Assembly: GCA_046598395.1 (NCBI GenBank)
Contig: JBKJIQ010000047.1
Span: 124,001-188,000, forward strand
DNA length: 64,000 nt
Direction of reading: 5' to 3'
DNA from: JAENVU01 sp046598395
GTDB taxonomy: Bacteria > Actinomycetota > Acidimicrobiia > IMCC26256 > JAENVU01
Shown here: in pieces, positions 1 to 8,290 of the stretch
Position numbering within the stretch: position 1 is the first letter of the stretch
Layout of the letters: each line of letters opens with the position of its first letter
Position numbers and translations under genes: made by a program
The notes under the pieces: generated by a model
Database searches by the model: none
Told to the model about the DNA's origin: nothing
The model's input: the letters and a program-made list of their open reading frames with translations, nothing else

Positions 1-645
1 GTTTACGTGGCGCTCGGAAACGGTGAGACCGCCGGCAATGGCGTGAAGGACCGGATCCGAGACGCCTGGCCGCAGGTCGTCTATCGGGATCAGCTGTCGA
101 AGGCGTCGATCTTCGCCAACTTCGGCGAAGAGGACGTGACCGTCGCCGACGCACTGACCGACCAGCTGCTCCCTGCACTTGCACTCAATCCGACGGTAGC
201 GACGGTGCACCTCACCGACGATCAATTCCTGCGTACACCCGTCGCCGATTTCGAACGAAACCTCATGACGCTGGTTCGTCGGTTGCAACGCAACGGTCGC
301 ACCGCGGTCGTGATCGGCACCATCCTGCCGCAGGACCGCGAACCGGGTGTTCTGGCGTGCACCCCAAACCCTCCCCTCAACGCAGCGCGCTGTCGGATCG
401 GAAGCATTGGCGATCCGACCGAGGGCAACGCCCGGCTCGAACTCTTCAATGCCGCGATTCGCCGCGTGGCATCAGCAACGGATGCGCGACTCGCCGACGT
501 CCACGCCGCCTTTCTCGCGGCCCGAGCCGCGGGTGGCGAGGACGCACTCTGGGCCGGCAACGACTTCTCTCCGAATGTGGCCGGCCATCAGATACTCGCC
601 CGTGAGTTCGGTACGGGCGTCCGGGATGCGCTGAAATCGCGCTGA
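1..645 (+). CDS. SGNH/GDSL-hydrolase-like protein with degenerate active site (5' truncated)
   Basis: The frame is open from the first base, so the N-terminus, probably including a signal peptide, lies outside the window. The fold resembles actinobacterial GDSL/SGNH lipases. The visible start VYVALG-NGETAG aligns with the usual YVALGDSYTAG block I, and the C-terminal DFSPNVAGHQILA aligns with the DGLHPNxAGH block V. The key residues are not conserved: GDS reads GNG (no catalytic Ser), the block III G-x-N-D region reads LTDDQ, and the terminal D-x-x-H reads N-D-F-S. What is seen is the homology pattern; loss of hydrolase activity is inferred. It overlaps the next gene by one base (TGATG), so the two are probably translated together. 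Substrate and role are unknown. Confidence 0.6.
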   Translation, partial: VYVALGNGETAGNGVKDRIRDAWPQVVYRDQLSKASIFANFGEEDVTVADALTDQLLPALALNPTVATVHLTDDQFLRTPVADFERNLMTLVRRLQRNGRTAVVIGTILPQDREPGVLACTPNPPLNAARCRIGSIGDPTEGNARLELFNAAIRRVASATDARLADVHAAFLAARAAGGEDALWAGNDFSPNVAGHQILAREFGTGVRDALKSR

Positions 646-1328
646 TGCCTCCGCGCGATTCACAACGAAGCCGTGTGTACCGCGCCGAGACGCCGCTCGG
701 TGGACGTCGGCTTCCCGCCCTGCCCGACTGCGCGTCCTACCTCGACGACGTCGTGGGGTCCCTCTGGTGGAACGCTCGGTTCCCCGAACTCGACTTGTTT
801 CGTGCCCCGCGGCTCCGGCCGGGCAACGGCGCCCGCCAGGCGTTCTATCGGGAGGAGGCCGACGGCCCCACGATCACGCTCCCCCGGCGCTACCGGACCG
901 CAGCGGTCATCCTGCACGAGCTTGCCCATTGGGCCCTGGGTCAGGAACTCGACCTCCCGAACCATGGCCGGACGTTCACGCGCCTTCTCCTCGACGCCAC
1001 CGCCGAGTTCATGGGCCCGGCCAAGCGCGATCTCCTCGCTGCGGGATACACCGAGCATCGCGTACGCATCGGACCGCCACCGCGGATCGGACGTGACGGC
1101 CGCTACGACTACACCTGGGACGAACGGCTCCGCGTCAGCCGGGGCAAGAACGTCATCGTGGGGTGGGGTGATGCTGAGTACACCACCGGCGCCCTCATTT
1201 CCCGCGCCCATCGGACGGTCACGCTTCTCCATGAGCATGGGGAGCAACGCATTCCCGAACGTGAGATCTGGCGCGTGACGAGCCTCGATCTCCCGGCCGA
1301 CGGGGGCCAACATCCTCGGCCTCAGTGA
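645..1328 (+). CDS. Putative zinc metallohydrolase with HELAH motif (TIGR04338-like)
   Basis: 227 aa. Residues 91-95 read HELAH, with a further His at 107 (NHGRTF) that would serve as third zinc ligand. This HExxH-x11-H arrangement is typical of the small actinobacterial TIGR04338-like metallohydrolases and of SprT-like proteins. There is no signal peptide or membrane segment, so a cytoplasmic location is expected. The ATG overlaps the stop of the preceding SGNH-like gene by one base, suggesting translational coupling. The C-terminal 60 residues are basic and polar with no recognised domain. The substrate is unknown; the family assignment is by recall of the motif context, not a search. Confidence 0.6.
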   Translation: MPPRDSQRSRVYRAETPLGGRRLPALPDCASYLDDVVGSLWWNARFPELDLFRAPRLRPGNGARQAFYREEADGPTITLPRRYRTAAVILHELAHWALGQELDLPNHGRTFTRLLLDATAEFMGPAKRDLLAAGYTEHRVRIGPPPRIGRDGRYDYTWDERLRVSRGKNVIVGWGDAEYTTGALISRAHRTVTLLHEHGEQRIPEREIWRVTSLDLPADGGQHPRPQ

Positions 1329-1338
1329 GGCTCGCTCA

Positions 1339-1929
1339 TCAGTCCAACGCCTGGCGGGCCTCCGAAAGCCCGCGGCCGTGGCGACCGAGGAGATCGGCCC
1401 ACGAATCGCCGGTGTCGACGCCCGGCCCGTTGCCCGGCCACCCTTCCGTGTGGATCAACAGCCGTTGACACAGGTCCCGCGGCGGATCAAATGAAACGCC
1501 GAGACCCGAGCAGACATCGTGGGCGTGCAGTATCAGTTCGAGCCCGCCGCGGGCAGCGAAGTCGACCGGCGTCGCGGTTTCGGCCTCGGGGAACCGCCAG
1601 ATAATGGCGCGATCGCTCGGGGCGGCCACGATGACGACTGCGTACAACATCGTGGTGACTGCGCGCAGGCCGTCGACCAACTCGGTGGGATCGGAACCGG
1701 GAAGCGCGTGGAGTTCGCTGAAGTTCGGATACGAGTCTTGTCGGAGTGACCCAAGCATCAATGCGTAGGCAAACACACAATCAATGGTGTGATCAGCCGT
1801 GTCGAAGCAATTCCAGTCGAGCGTGCCGGCGGGGACCGACCAGTCACGATCGATCCCCTCGTTCCATGCGGCGATGACGAGATCGCCGAGGAGCCGAAAG
1901 TCGGCTGGCGAAAATCCGGCGTCCGCCAC
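1339..1929 (-). CDS. Maleylpyruvate isomerase/DinB-like mycothiol-dependent family protein
   Basis: 196 aa from a GTG start placed 14 bases after the thiolase stop; anything further upstream in this frame is only a shadow of the thiolase. The pattern LDWNCFDTADHTIDC near residues 35-50 and LILHAHDVCSGLG near residue 140 matches the N-terminal helical-bundle domain of mycothiol-dependent maleylpyruvate isomerases (MDMPI_N, DinB superfamily), with His residues able to bind a divalent metal. Family members use mycothiol, which fits an actinobacterial host. It is the last gene of the gamma-CA/thiolase/MDMPI transcription unit. The reaction is not predictable; isomerase activity on maleylpyruvate itself is unlikely without pathway partners. 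Confidence 0.6.
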   Translation of the reverse strand: MADAGFSPADFRLLGDLVIAAWNEGIDRDWSVPAGTLDWNCFDTADHTIDCVFAYALMLGSLRQDSYPNFSELHALPGSDPTELVDGLRAVTTMLYAVVIVAAPSDRAIIWRFPEAETATPVDFAARGGLELILHAHDVCSGLGVSFDPPRDLCQRLLIHTEGWPGNGPGVDTGDSWADLLGRHGRGLSEARQALD

Positions 1930-1943
1930 AGTGACCGCCGGCC

Positions 1944-3158
1944 TTAGTTCAGGCGTTCCACGATCATCGCCATGCCCTGGCCGCCGCCCACGCACATTGT
2001 CTCGAGCCCCACCGTCTGGTTGGCGTCTTCGAGGCCGTTGAGCAGTGTCCCCATGATGCGCGCCCCGGTCATCCCGAACGGATGACCAAGCGCGATCGCT
2101 CCACCATTCACGTTCAGCTTGTCCATGCTGATGCCCAGCGCCTTGGCGGACGGGATCACCTGCGCAGCAAACGCTTCGTTGATCTCCACCAGGTCCACAT
2201 CGTCGATCGTCATTCCCGCGCGAGCGAGCGCCTGCCGGCTCGCCTCGATGGGACCGAGACCCATGATCTCGGGATCGAGTCCGGTCACGCCGGAGGAGAC
2301 GATGCGAGCGATGGGGGTGATGCCGAGCTCGCGAGCCCGCGTATCGCTCATCACTACAACCGCCGCCGCACCATCGTTGAGTGGGCACGCATTGCCGGCC
2401 GTGAGACGGCCGGTGGGACGAAACGCGGGCGCTAATGATCCCAACTTCTCCCGTGTGGTGCTGGGACGCGGGCAATCGTCCGCGCTGATCACTGCGCCGG
2501 CTGCGGTCGTGTACGGCGTGATCTCACGCTCGAAGAATCCCCGCTCGATCGCGGCACCGGCGCGCTGCTGCGAGGTAAACGCGTAGTCGTCCATCTCTTC
2601 GCGTGAGACGTTCTCCACCTCGGCCACATTCTCGGCGGTCTCGCCCATCGCGATGTAGACGTCGGGCAGCCCGGATGGCGGAGTCCACGGACCCTGGTCG
2701 CCCGCGGTGCGAGCGGCGGAGCGCACTGCGGCTTCGTCGAACCGGTGGTTCTGGGTGTTCGGGGTGTGGTCGGAGCTACCGCCGACCATGAACCGACTCA
2801 CGGCCTCCACGCCGGCCGCGATGAACACATCGCCCTCGCCCGCCTTGATCGCGTGAGACGCCATCCGAATGGTCTGGAGCGACGACGAGCAGTACCGGGT
2901 AATCGTGCAGCCCGGAACCGTGGGCATTCCCGCGAGGACCGCCACGACCCGGCCCATGTTGAAGCCTTGTTCCCCGCCGGGGAGGCCACAGCCGAGCATG
3001 AGGTCCGAGACTTCGTTGCGATCAAGCTCGGGAACCTTCTTGAGCGCCGCGTCCACGATGAATGCGGCCATGTCATCGGCGCGCTCGTCGACGAAGGATC
3101 CCTTGAAGGCCCGGCCGATGGGGGTACGGGCGACGGCAACAATGACAGCTTCGGGCAT
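1944..3158 (-). CDS. Thiolase family protein, acetyl-CoA acetyltransferase (FadA type)
   Basis: 404 aa, the usual length for degradative thiolases. Acyl-enzyme Cys90 lies in RYCSSSLQTI; the C-terminal pair is present as NGGAIALGHPFGMTGAR (His) and ETMCVGGGQGMAM (second Cys with the GGGxG oxyanion loop). The enzyme should cleave 3-ketoacyl-CoA to acetyl-CoA and a shortened acyl-CoA in beta-oxidation, or condense acetyl-CoA in reverse. The ATG is preceded by AGGAG about 8 bases upstream. It sits 37 bases downstream of the gamma-CA-like gene on the same strand and is followed closely by the DinB-like gene, so the three probably form an operon. Confidence 0.88.
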   Translation of the reverse strand: MPEAVIVAVARTPIGRAFKGSFVDERADDMAAFIVDAALKKVPELDRNEVSDLMLGCGLPGGEQGFNMGRVVAVLAGMPTVPGCTITRYCSSSLQTIRMASHAIKAGEGDVFIAAGVEAVSRFMVGGSSDHTPNTQNHRFDEAAVRSAARTAGDQGPWTPPSGLPDVYIAMGETAENVAEVENVSREEMDDYAFTSQQRAGAAIERGFFEREITPYTTAAGAVISADDCPRPSTTREKLGSLAPAFRPTGRLTAGNACPLNDGAAAVVVMSDTRARELGITPIARIVSSGVTGLDPEIMGLGPIEASRQALARAGMTIDDVDLVEINEAFAAQVIPSAKALGISMDKLNVNGGAIALGHPFGMTGARIMGTLLNGLEDANQTVGLETMCVGGGQGMAMIVERLN

Positions 3159-3195
3159 GACAGCTCCTGAGGAATGTTCGCGGGGTCTGCGGAGA

Positions 3196-3726
3196 TTAGG
3201 TGCTGCGGTCGAGTCGACGCAGTTCGTCCCGATAACGGGCGCCGTTCTGCACGTACTGACGGGCCCCGAGTTTGATCATCATTTCCGGATCCACCGCGTC
3301 GAGCCGAAGCTTGGCCGGCACCCCGAGCGCCATCGCCCGACTCGGAACCCGCATGTCGTTGGGTACCAACGCGGCGGCACCCACGAGTGCCTCGTCTTCC
3401 ACGACGGCACGATGCAGTACGACGGCGCCCGACCCGACCAGGGCTCCATTGCCGATCGTGCAGCATTCCATATGCGCGAGATGGCCGATCACGCAGTCGT
3501 CGCCGATCAACGTCGGATTCAGCAACGTGGAATGGACCACGCTGCCATCCTGGATGCTGGTGCGGGCGCCGACGGTGATCCGGCCGTAGTCGCCGCGCAA
3601 GACTGCCTGGGGCCACACCGTGGACTCCGGTCCGATGTGGACATCGCCGATCACCGTGGCGTCGGGATGGACGTAGGCGGTGGGGTCAATCTGGGGAACG
3701 AGGTCGCCGAGCGCGTAGATGGCCAT
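3196..3726 (-). CDS. Gamma-carbonic-anhydrase-like left-handed beta-helix protein
   Basis: 176 aa made of hexapeptide-type repeats (VIGDVHIG, STVWP, GRITVG, IGDDCVIG and so on) followed by a C-terminal helix, as in the YrdA/PaaY/gamma-carbonic-anhydrase family. His65 in GSVVHS and His82 in IGHLAH match two metal ligands. The third ligand position, normally GHxxxxHGC, reads GHLAHMECC, with His85 displaced and Glu87 in its place. This may alter the metal site or may be a known family variant. The ATG chosen gives a complete helix; upstream extension only mirrors the divergent PhyH gene. A TACGCT box six bases before the ATG suggests leaderless transcription. The function could be carbonic anhydrase, acyl-CoA-related or cofactor-linked. 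Confidence 0.72.
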   Translation of the reverse strand: MAIYALGDLVPQIDPTAYVHPDATVIGDVHIGPESTVWPQAVLRGDYGRITVGARTSIQDGSVVHSTLLNPTLIGDDCVIGHLAHMECCTIGNGALVGSGAVVLHRAVVEDEALVGAAALVPNDMRVPSRAMALGVPAKLRLDAVDPEMMIKLGARQYVQNGARYRDELRRLDRST

Positions 3727-3738
3727 CGCCGGAGCGTA
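3727..3738 (-). promoter_or_regulatory. Leaderless -10 box TACGCT-N6-ATG for the gamma-CA-like gene
   Basis: TACGCT occupies 3738-3733 on the minus strand and is followed by six bases and the ATG at 3726. It matches the TANNNT rule for actinobacterial leaderless promoters. No -35 hexamer is convincing. Confidence 0.45.
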
Positions 3739-3753
3739 CGGGAACTGCTCCAC

Positions 3754-3765
3754 TACCGTTGCCCC
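3754..3765 (+). promoter_or_regulatory. Leaderless -10 box TACCGT-N6-ATG for the PhyH gene
   Basis: TACCGT at 3754-3759 is followed by six bases and the ATG at 3766. No Shine-Dalgarno is present. It is back to back with the divergent box for the gamma-CA-like gene only 15 bases away. Confidence 0.45.
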
Positions 3766-4578
3766 ATGCTCGATGCCGACCAACTCACCGGCCACCTCGA
3801 CGCGATCAGCCGAGATGGATACACCGTGGTGGAGAACGCGATTGCTCCTGACCTGCTCGATGCCCTCACCGCAGACCTGGTTCGACTCGAGGCGTTCTTC
3901 GACGTAGCACCGTCCCCAAATGTCTTCGAAGGCGCGAACACCCTGCGTCTCTACAACCTCTTGGCCCTGAGCCCGGTTTGGCAGCAGGTTCCCGTCCATG
4001 AACACGTACTCCCGATCGTCGAAGGGGTACTTGACCGCGGGTGTCTCGTTTCCTCGTTGTCATCAATTCGCATTCAACCGGGCGAGACCGCACAACCCAT
4101 CCACGCCGACGACCAACTCATGCCCCTCGACAAGCCTCACGCTCCCACCGTGTGCAACTCGATGTGGGCGCTCACCGACTTCACCGATGCCAATGGCGCC
4201 ACGCGCATCATGCCAAGCACCCATCTTGCCGATCACTCCCCCAACTACGGACAGGCCTGCGACTCGGTGCCGGCGGCGATGCCTCGCGGGAGCGTCCTCA
4301 TCTGGCACGGTTCGCTGTGGCACGGCGGCGGACCCAACTCCACCGAACAGGATCGCATCGGGATCGCGATGAACTATTGCGCGGGCTGGGTCCGCCAACA
4401 GGAGAACCAACAGCTCGGTATCCCGGTCGGCGTCGCCCGCACCTTCTCGCCGCGCCTGCGCGAACTCGTGGGCTACGGCGTCTACAACATGCTCATCGGC
4501 CACATCAACAAGCACAGCCCCGAGGAACTGCTCGATTCCTTCCCCGGCACTGCCCCCATGGTGTGGGACGCGGTATGA
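3766..4578 (+). CDS. Phytanoyl-CoA dioxygenase (PhyH) family protein
   Basis: 270 aa. The Fe(II)/2-oxoglutarate facial triad is visible: His113 and Asp115 in PIHADDQ, and distal His186 in SLWHGGGPN, with Arg197 (DRIGIAM) as the likely 2-oxoglutarate anchor. PhyH-family enzymes hydroxylate branched acyl-CoAs or small molecules; the substrate here is unknown. The frame is open far upstream across the antisense thiolase, but ATG 3766 gives the normal family N-terminus and has a leaderless TANNNT box. The cation efflux gene follows after 19 bases and may be co-transcribed. Branched-chain lipid oxidation would suit the surrounding thiolase and acyl-CoA genes, but this is inference. Confidence 0.8.
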   Translation: MLDADQLTGHLDAISRDGYTVVENAIAPDLLDALTADLVRLEAFFDVAPSPNVFEGANTLRLYNLLALSPVWQQVPVHEHVLPIVEGVLDRGCLVSSLSSIRIQPGETAQPIHADDQLMPLDKPHAPTVCNSMWALTDFTDANGATRIMPSTHLADHSPNYGQACDSVPAAMPRGSVLIWHGSLWHGGGPNSTEQDRIGIAMNYCAGWVRQQENQQLGIPVGVARTFSPRLRELVGYGVYNMLIGHINKHSPEELLDSFPGTAPMVWDAV

Positions 4579-4597
4579 CCCGTCGGCTCGAGCGCTG

Positions 4598-5506
4598 ATG
4601 CACGAAGGCTCGAAGAAAGCAATCTTCGCCGCGCTCGCCGCGAACGTCGGCATTGCGATTGCGAAGTTCGCAGCGGCAACCATCACGGGATCCGCGTCGA
4701 TGCTGGCGGAAGCGATCCACTCCACGGCCGACAGTGGCAACCAAGGCCTGTTGCTCCTCGGCGGACGGCGATCACGCCGTTCCCCAGATGCGGACCACCC
4801 GTTTGGTTACGGCGCCGAGCGGTACTTCTGGGCGTTCGTCGTGGCGTTGGTCCTGTTCACCTTGGGTGCGCTGTTCTCGCTGTATGAAGGCGTAGAGAAG
4901 CTCCGGACCCCACACGCCGTGGAAAGTCCCACCGTTGCGTTCGTGGTACTCGGCATCGCCGTGGTGCTCGAGTCCTGGTCACTGCGCACCGCCATCCGCG
5001 AGGCTGGCGCGCATCGCACCGGTGGATGGCGTGAGTTCATCCGCGACACCAAGAACCCCGAGTTACCGGTGGTGCTCCTCGAAGACACCGGCGCACTGGC
5101 CGGGCTTGCACTCGCGCTGATCGGCCTGGGCCTCGCCGTCGCCACTGACGAACCACGGTTCGATGCGATCGGATCACTCGCGATCGGAATACTCCTTGGT
5201 GGCATCGCGATCGTGCTCGCCGTGGAGATGAAGAGCCTGCTCATCGGCGAGAGTGCGGCACCGTCGGTGCAAGATCTGATTCGGTCGACGATCGCCGGCT
5301 CCCCCGAGGTACGTCGTGTGATCCACCTCCGCACGCTGCACCTCGGACCGGAGGAGCTCCTGGTTGCCGCCAAGATCGACGTTGCGGTCGTCACCGTTGC
5401 CGAGCTGGCCCGGGTGATCGACGCCGTGGAGGTTCGCGTCCGCACTGCGGTCCCCGAGGCCAACCTGATCTACCTCGAGCCCGACCTCGACCGCTCCAAG
5501 GCATAG
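4598..5506 (+). CDS. Cation diffusion facilitator transporter (SLC30A9-like)
   Basis: 302 aa integral membrane protein with about six hydrophobic segments: 10-30, 34-56 (weaker), 76-97, 112-130, 164-183 and 190-212. It has a cytoplasmic C-terminal domain. The first metal-binding motif His41-x3-Asp45 is the standard HSTAD of CDF proteins. The second site in TM5 reads LLEDTGALAG (Glu162-Asp163) instead of HxxxD, which is the signature of the SLC30A9/ZnT9-like branch. It would exchange Zn2+ or another divalent cation for protons at the plasma membrane. It follows PhyH on the same strand after 19 bases. Metal specificity cannot be read from sequence. Confidence 0.8.
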   Translation: MHEGSKKAIFAALAANVGIAIAKFAAATITGSASMLAEAIHSTADSGNQGLLLLGGRRSRRSPDADHPFGYGAERYFWAFVVALVLFTLGALFSLYEGVEKLRTPHAVESPTVAFVVLGIAVVLESWSLRTAIREAGAHRTGGWREFIRDTKNPELPVVLLEDTGALAGLALALIGLGLAVATDEPRFDAIGSLAIGILLGGIAIVLAVEMKSLLIGESAAPSVQDLIRSTIAGSPEVRRVIHLRTLHLGPEELLVAAKIDVAVVTVAELARVIDAVEVRVRTAVPEANLIYLEPDLDRSKA

Positions 5507-5532
5507 CTCCTCCGACGGCGACCGTGACTCCT

Positions 5533-5949
5533 TTACTCCGGGGTGAAGTCGACGAGAGCGACGGACTCCGATCGACGATCGAGAACGACGCGTACCCCCA
5601 GATCGAGGCGTAACTCGCTCGGCGCCAGGTTCACCAGGTTCCCAACGACACGCGGGCCCTCTTCCAACTCGACGACCAGCACCGCGTACGGGAGGTGCTC
5701 CGCGAACGCCGGGTCGGTCGGGCGGTGGGTCACGGTCCAGGTGAAGACGCGCCCACGACCCGCGGTCGGTTGCCACGACCAGTCCGCGGAGCCGCACACA
5801 GCACACAGAATGCGCGGCGGATGCCGCCACGTGACGCAGGTGTCGCAGCGCTGAAGATGCAGGACACCCGTAGCTGCCGCGCGTTCGTAGAACTCCGCGC
5901 CCAGTCCGTTTGACCCCGGCAGGATCCGGTCGGCGGGCGGCGTGTTCAT
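5533..5949 (-). CDS. DUF35 OB-fold/zinc-ribbon acyl-CoA-associated protein (ChsH2-like)
   Basis: 138 aa. An N-terminal rubredoxin-like zinc ribbon uses Cys35-x2-Cys38 and Cys49-x2-Cys52, followed by an OB-fold domain (GRVFTWTVTHRP, YAVLVVELEEGPRVVGNLV), the standard DUF35 architecture. Proteins of this type act as obligate partners of thiolase-fold enzymes or MaoC hydratases in actinobacterial side-chain degradation (ChsH2 with Ltp2). Its ATG overlaps the stop of the upstream thiolase-like gene by four bases (ATGA), strongly suggesting a stoichiometric complex with that protein. It ends the three-gene minus-strand operon that begins with the serine hydrolase at 8205. Confidence 0.85.
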   Translation of the reverse strand: MNTPPADRILPGSNGLGAEFYERAAATGVLHLQRCDTCVTWRHPPRILCAVCGSADWSWQPTAGRGRVFTWTVTHRPTDPAFAEHLPYAVLVVELEEGPRVVGNLVNLAPSELRLDLGVRVVLDRRSESVALVDFTPE

Positions 5950-7121
5950 CGGTCCACTCCGAGAATCGCGATGCTGCCGTCGCCGAAGTCGCCCCAGCCG
6001 GTCACGAGGCCGAGCTCGGCACCCGGTACCTGCAGGCTCGCGTCACCCCGGATCTGACGCACTGCCTCAACCACGTGGTTCATGCCCCACATATGACCTT
6101 GTGAGAGCAACCCGCCGTGCGTATTGGTGGGCAGTGCGCCGTCCATCCCGAGCCGACCGTCACGCACGAACGCACCTGCCTCTCCCCGTTCACAAAATCC
6201 CAACGATTCGAGCTGCAGCAACACCACGTAGGTGAAGCAGTCATAGATCTCGGCGAAGTCGATGTCGTTCGGTCCGACCCCCGCCATCGCGAACGCGCGC
6301 GGCGCCGCGTCGGACAAACCAATGTGGAACAGGTCGGGCCGGTTCGCGATGTCGTCCGCCGGCGACGGGTGACCTTCACCAACGCCGAGAATCATCGCGG
6401 GTGGTTGCGCCAAATCCCGGGCGCGTTCCGCCGACGTTACGACCACCGCGGCCGCGCAATCGGTCTCCACGCAACAGTCGAACAGCCGGAACGGCTCACT
6501 CACCCACGGACTGGCGAGGTAGTCGTCCATCGTGAGTTCTCGGCCCCGCATCAGCGCCTTCGGGTGGTGATGGGCATGCCGACGAAATGCGAGTGCGACC
6601 TCGCCGGTGTCTGAGGCCAAGGTGCCGTAGAGCTGTTGATGGCGGGTGGCGATCCAGCCGTAGAACTGTGCCGCGGAACGAGCCCCGTACGGCAGATAAA
6701 AGTCGACGAGTACGTCGGCGACCGCGTTGGCATCCATGCCTCGTCGGGGTACGCGTTGGCCGGGACGGTGACGGAAGACCGAATACCCGTTCCAGCCGAC
6801 GACCACCAACACCGTGTTTGCCACCCCGGCCGCAACCGCGATCGCCGCGTTCTGGACGGCCGCGACCGACGACGCGCCGCCCATATGGACCGTCGCGGAA
6901 TACGCGACCGACGGAATCCCGAGATTTGCCGCGAGCTCCTCCACCGTGGTGTAGCCAGGTGGCGGCACTACGCCGTCGATGTCTGCGGTGGTCAGCCCCG
7001 CGTCGGCGATTGCTTCCTGGGCGACGCGCAACATCATCTCCACGGGCAACTCATCGGCACCGCGGAGGTATTCCGTTTCGGCCACGCCCACGATCGCGGC
7101 GGCGCCGGACAACCCGCTCAC
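5946..7121 (-). CDS. SCP-x/Ltp2-like thiolase-fold protein (probable retro-aldolase)
   Basis: 391 aa from a GTG start placed one base after the stop of the upstream serine hydrolase. The N-terminus AAIVGVAETEYLRG and the C-terminal NTHGGLLSQGHMWGMNHVVEAV are typical of the sterol-carrier-protein thiolase/lipid-transfer family. The segment equivalent to the thiolase nucleophilic-Cys loop reads TVHMGGASSVAAV with no cysteine, as in Ltp2-type aldolases that release short ketones or propionyl-CoA from steroid side chains together with a DUF35 partner. That partner is encoded immediately downstream with a 4-base overlap. Aldolase function is inferred from the missing Cys plus context. Confidence 0.75.
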   Translation of the reverse strand: MSGLSGAAAIVGVAETEYLRGADELPVEMMLRVAQEAIADAGLTTADIDGVVPPPGYTTVEELAANLGIPSVAYSATVHMGGASSVAAVQNAAIAVAAGVANTVLVVVGWNGYSVFRHRPGQRVPRRGMDANAVADVLVDFYLPYGARSAAQFYGWIATRHQQLYGTLASDTGEVALAFRRHAHHHPKALMRGRELTMDDYLASPWVSEPFRLFDCCVETDCAAAVVVTSAERARDLAQPPAMILGVGEGHPSPADDIANRPDLFHIGLSDAAPRAFAMAGVGPNDIDFAEIYDCFTYVVLLQLESLGFCERGEAGAFVRDGRLGMDGALPTNTHGGLLSQGHMWGMNHVVEAVRQIRGDASLQVPGAELGLVTGWGDFGDGSIAILGVDR

Positions 7122-7122
7122 G

Positions 7123-8205
7123 TCACGTCCCCCCGTGGGCCGGACCGCCCACCCGAGCGAACGCGTCGACCACGCGGGCGCGCCAGTCGAAGAGATCTCT
7201 GCCGCGTGACGCATCGGTCCGACCCATGCGCACGACGACGAGATCATTCGCCGGCGAGATCAAGATTGATTGGCCTTCGTAACCGTTCGCCCAGAAGGAT
7301 CCGCATTCGTCGTTGGTGACCCACCATTGCCATCCGTAACCACGGCCGTCGTCCGGATCGATGGAACGTAACCGCCGGCCGCTATCGACCCAACCCTCCG
7401 GCAGCACTCGCTGTGCGTCCCACACCCCGTCCCGCAAGTACAGGTAGCCGAATCGTGCAAGGTCCTCGGCGGTCGCATGGACATACGACGACGCCACCCA
7501 GAGACCGGTGGCGTCCATCGTGGGTGCTGCCGTCGTCATACCGATTGGTTCGAACAGCCGGTGCCAAAGAAAGTCGACATACGGTTCCCCGCGTCCGATG
7601 ACGTCGGCCACGATTCCCGAAATCACGTTCGTCGTCCCGCTCGAATAGTTGAACCGGGCGCCGGGTGCCGCCGTCGCGGGACGGGATCGAGCGAACGCAC
7701 CCACATCCGCGGTCCCCTCCCCAAAGAGCATGTCAATGACTTGTGATCCTCCGGCATCCACGTAGTCCTCGTTCCACGCGAGGCCGTCGCGCATCGCGAG
7801 CAGATCGGACAGCGTGATCGAGGCCCGTTCGTCGCCCCGCCACTCCGGAACCAGCCCCGCTTCGTCGAGACGCAGCCGACCCTCCCCTACGAGGATGCCG
7901 ACGATGGCATGCAGCATCGATTTCGCCATCGACCACGAGAGCAGCGGTGTCGATCGGTCCACGGGGGTCGGGTCGCCAACCCAGTTCGGCAGGGCGTTCG
8001 CATACCGTTCCGCAACCAAGCGACCGTGATGCACCACCAGGACTGCATAGGTGGTCTCGTAGCGCGGGTCGGTAAACATCTCGTCGACCAGGCCCTCGAC
8101 ATCGATGGCAGCCGGCACCGTAGCCCGCTCCCATGCGGTCGTCGGCCACGCCAGCCCGGCGGGTTGGGACGGCAAGGCAACGAGAGGGGCAGCGAGATTC
8201 ACCAT
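7123..8205 (-). CDS. Beta-lactamase-related serine hydrolase (class C/EstB type)
   Basis: 360 aa. The SxxK nucleophile is Ser92-M-A-Lys95 (LSWSMAKSM) and the second motif is Tyr187-Ser-Ser (FNYSSGTTNVI), both typical of class C beta-lactamase-like esterases and D-aminopeptidases. No classical signal peptide is evident, though residues 1-20 are mildly hydrophobic, so the enzyme may be cytoplasmic. It is the first gene of an operon with the Ltp2-like and DUF35 proteins, which hints at hydrolysis of an ester, lactone or thioester in the same catabolic route. Real beta-lactamase activity is unlikely but not excluded. Confidence 0.8.
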   Translation of the reverse strand: MVNLAAPLVALPSQPAGLAWPTTAWERATVPAAIDVEGLVDEMFTDPRYETTYAVLVVHHGRLVAERYANALPNWVGDPTPVDRSTPLLSWSMAKSMLHAIVGILVGEGRLRLDEAGLVPEWRGDERASITLSDLLAMRDGLAWNEDYVDAGGSQVIDMLFGEGTADVGAFARSRPATAAPGARFNYSSGTTNVISGIVADVIGRGEPYVDFLWHRLFEPIGMTTAAPTMDATGLWVASSYVHATAEDLARFGYLYLRDGVWDAQRVLPEGWVDSGRRLRSIDPDDGRGYGWQWWVTNDECGSFWANGYEGQSILISPANDLVVVRMGRTDASRGRDLFDWRARVVDAFARVGGPAHGGT

Positions 8206-8290
8206 GGCCTTTACCTTGGCACGCGGTGGCCGGCCCGAGCACGTTGCGATCGTCCAATAGCCTCATCGGACCCCAACCAGGAGCGGCCCC

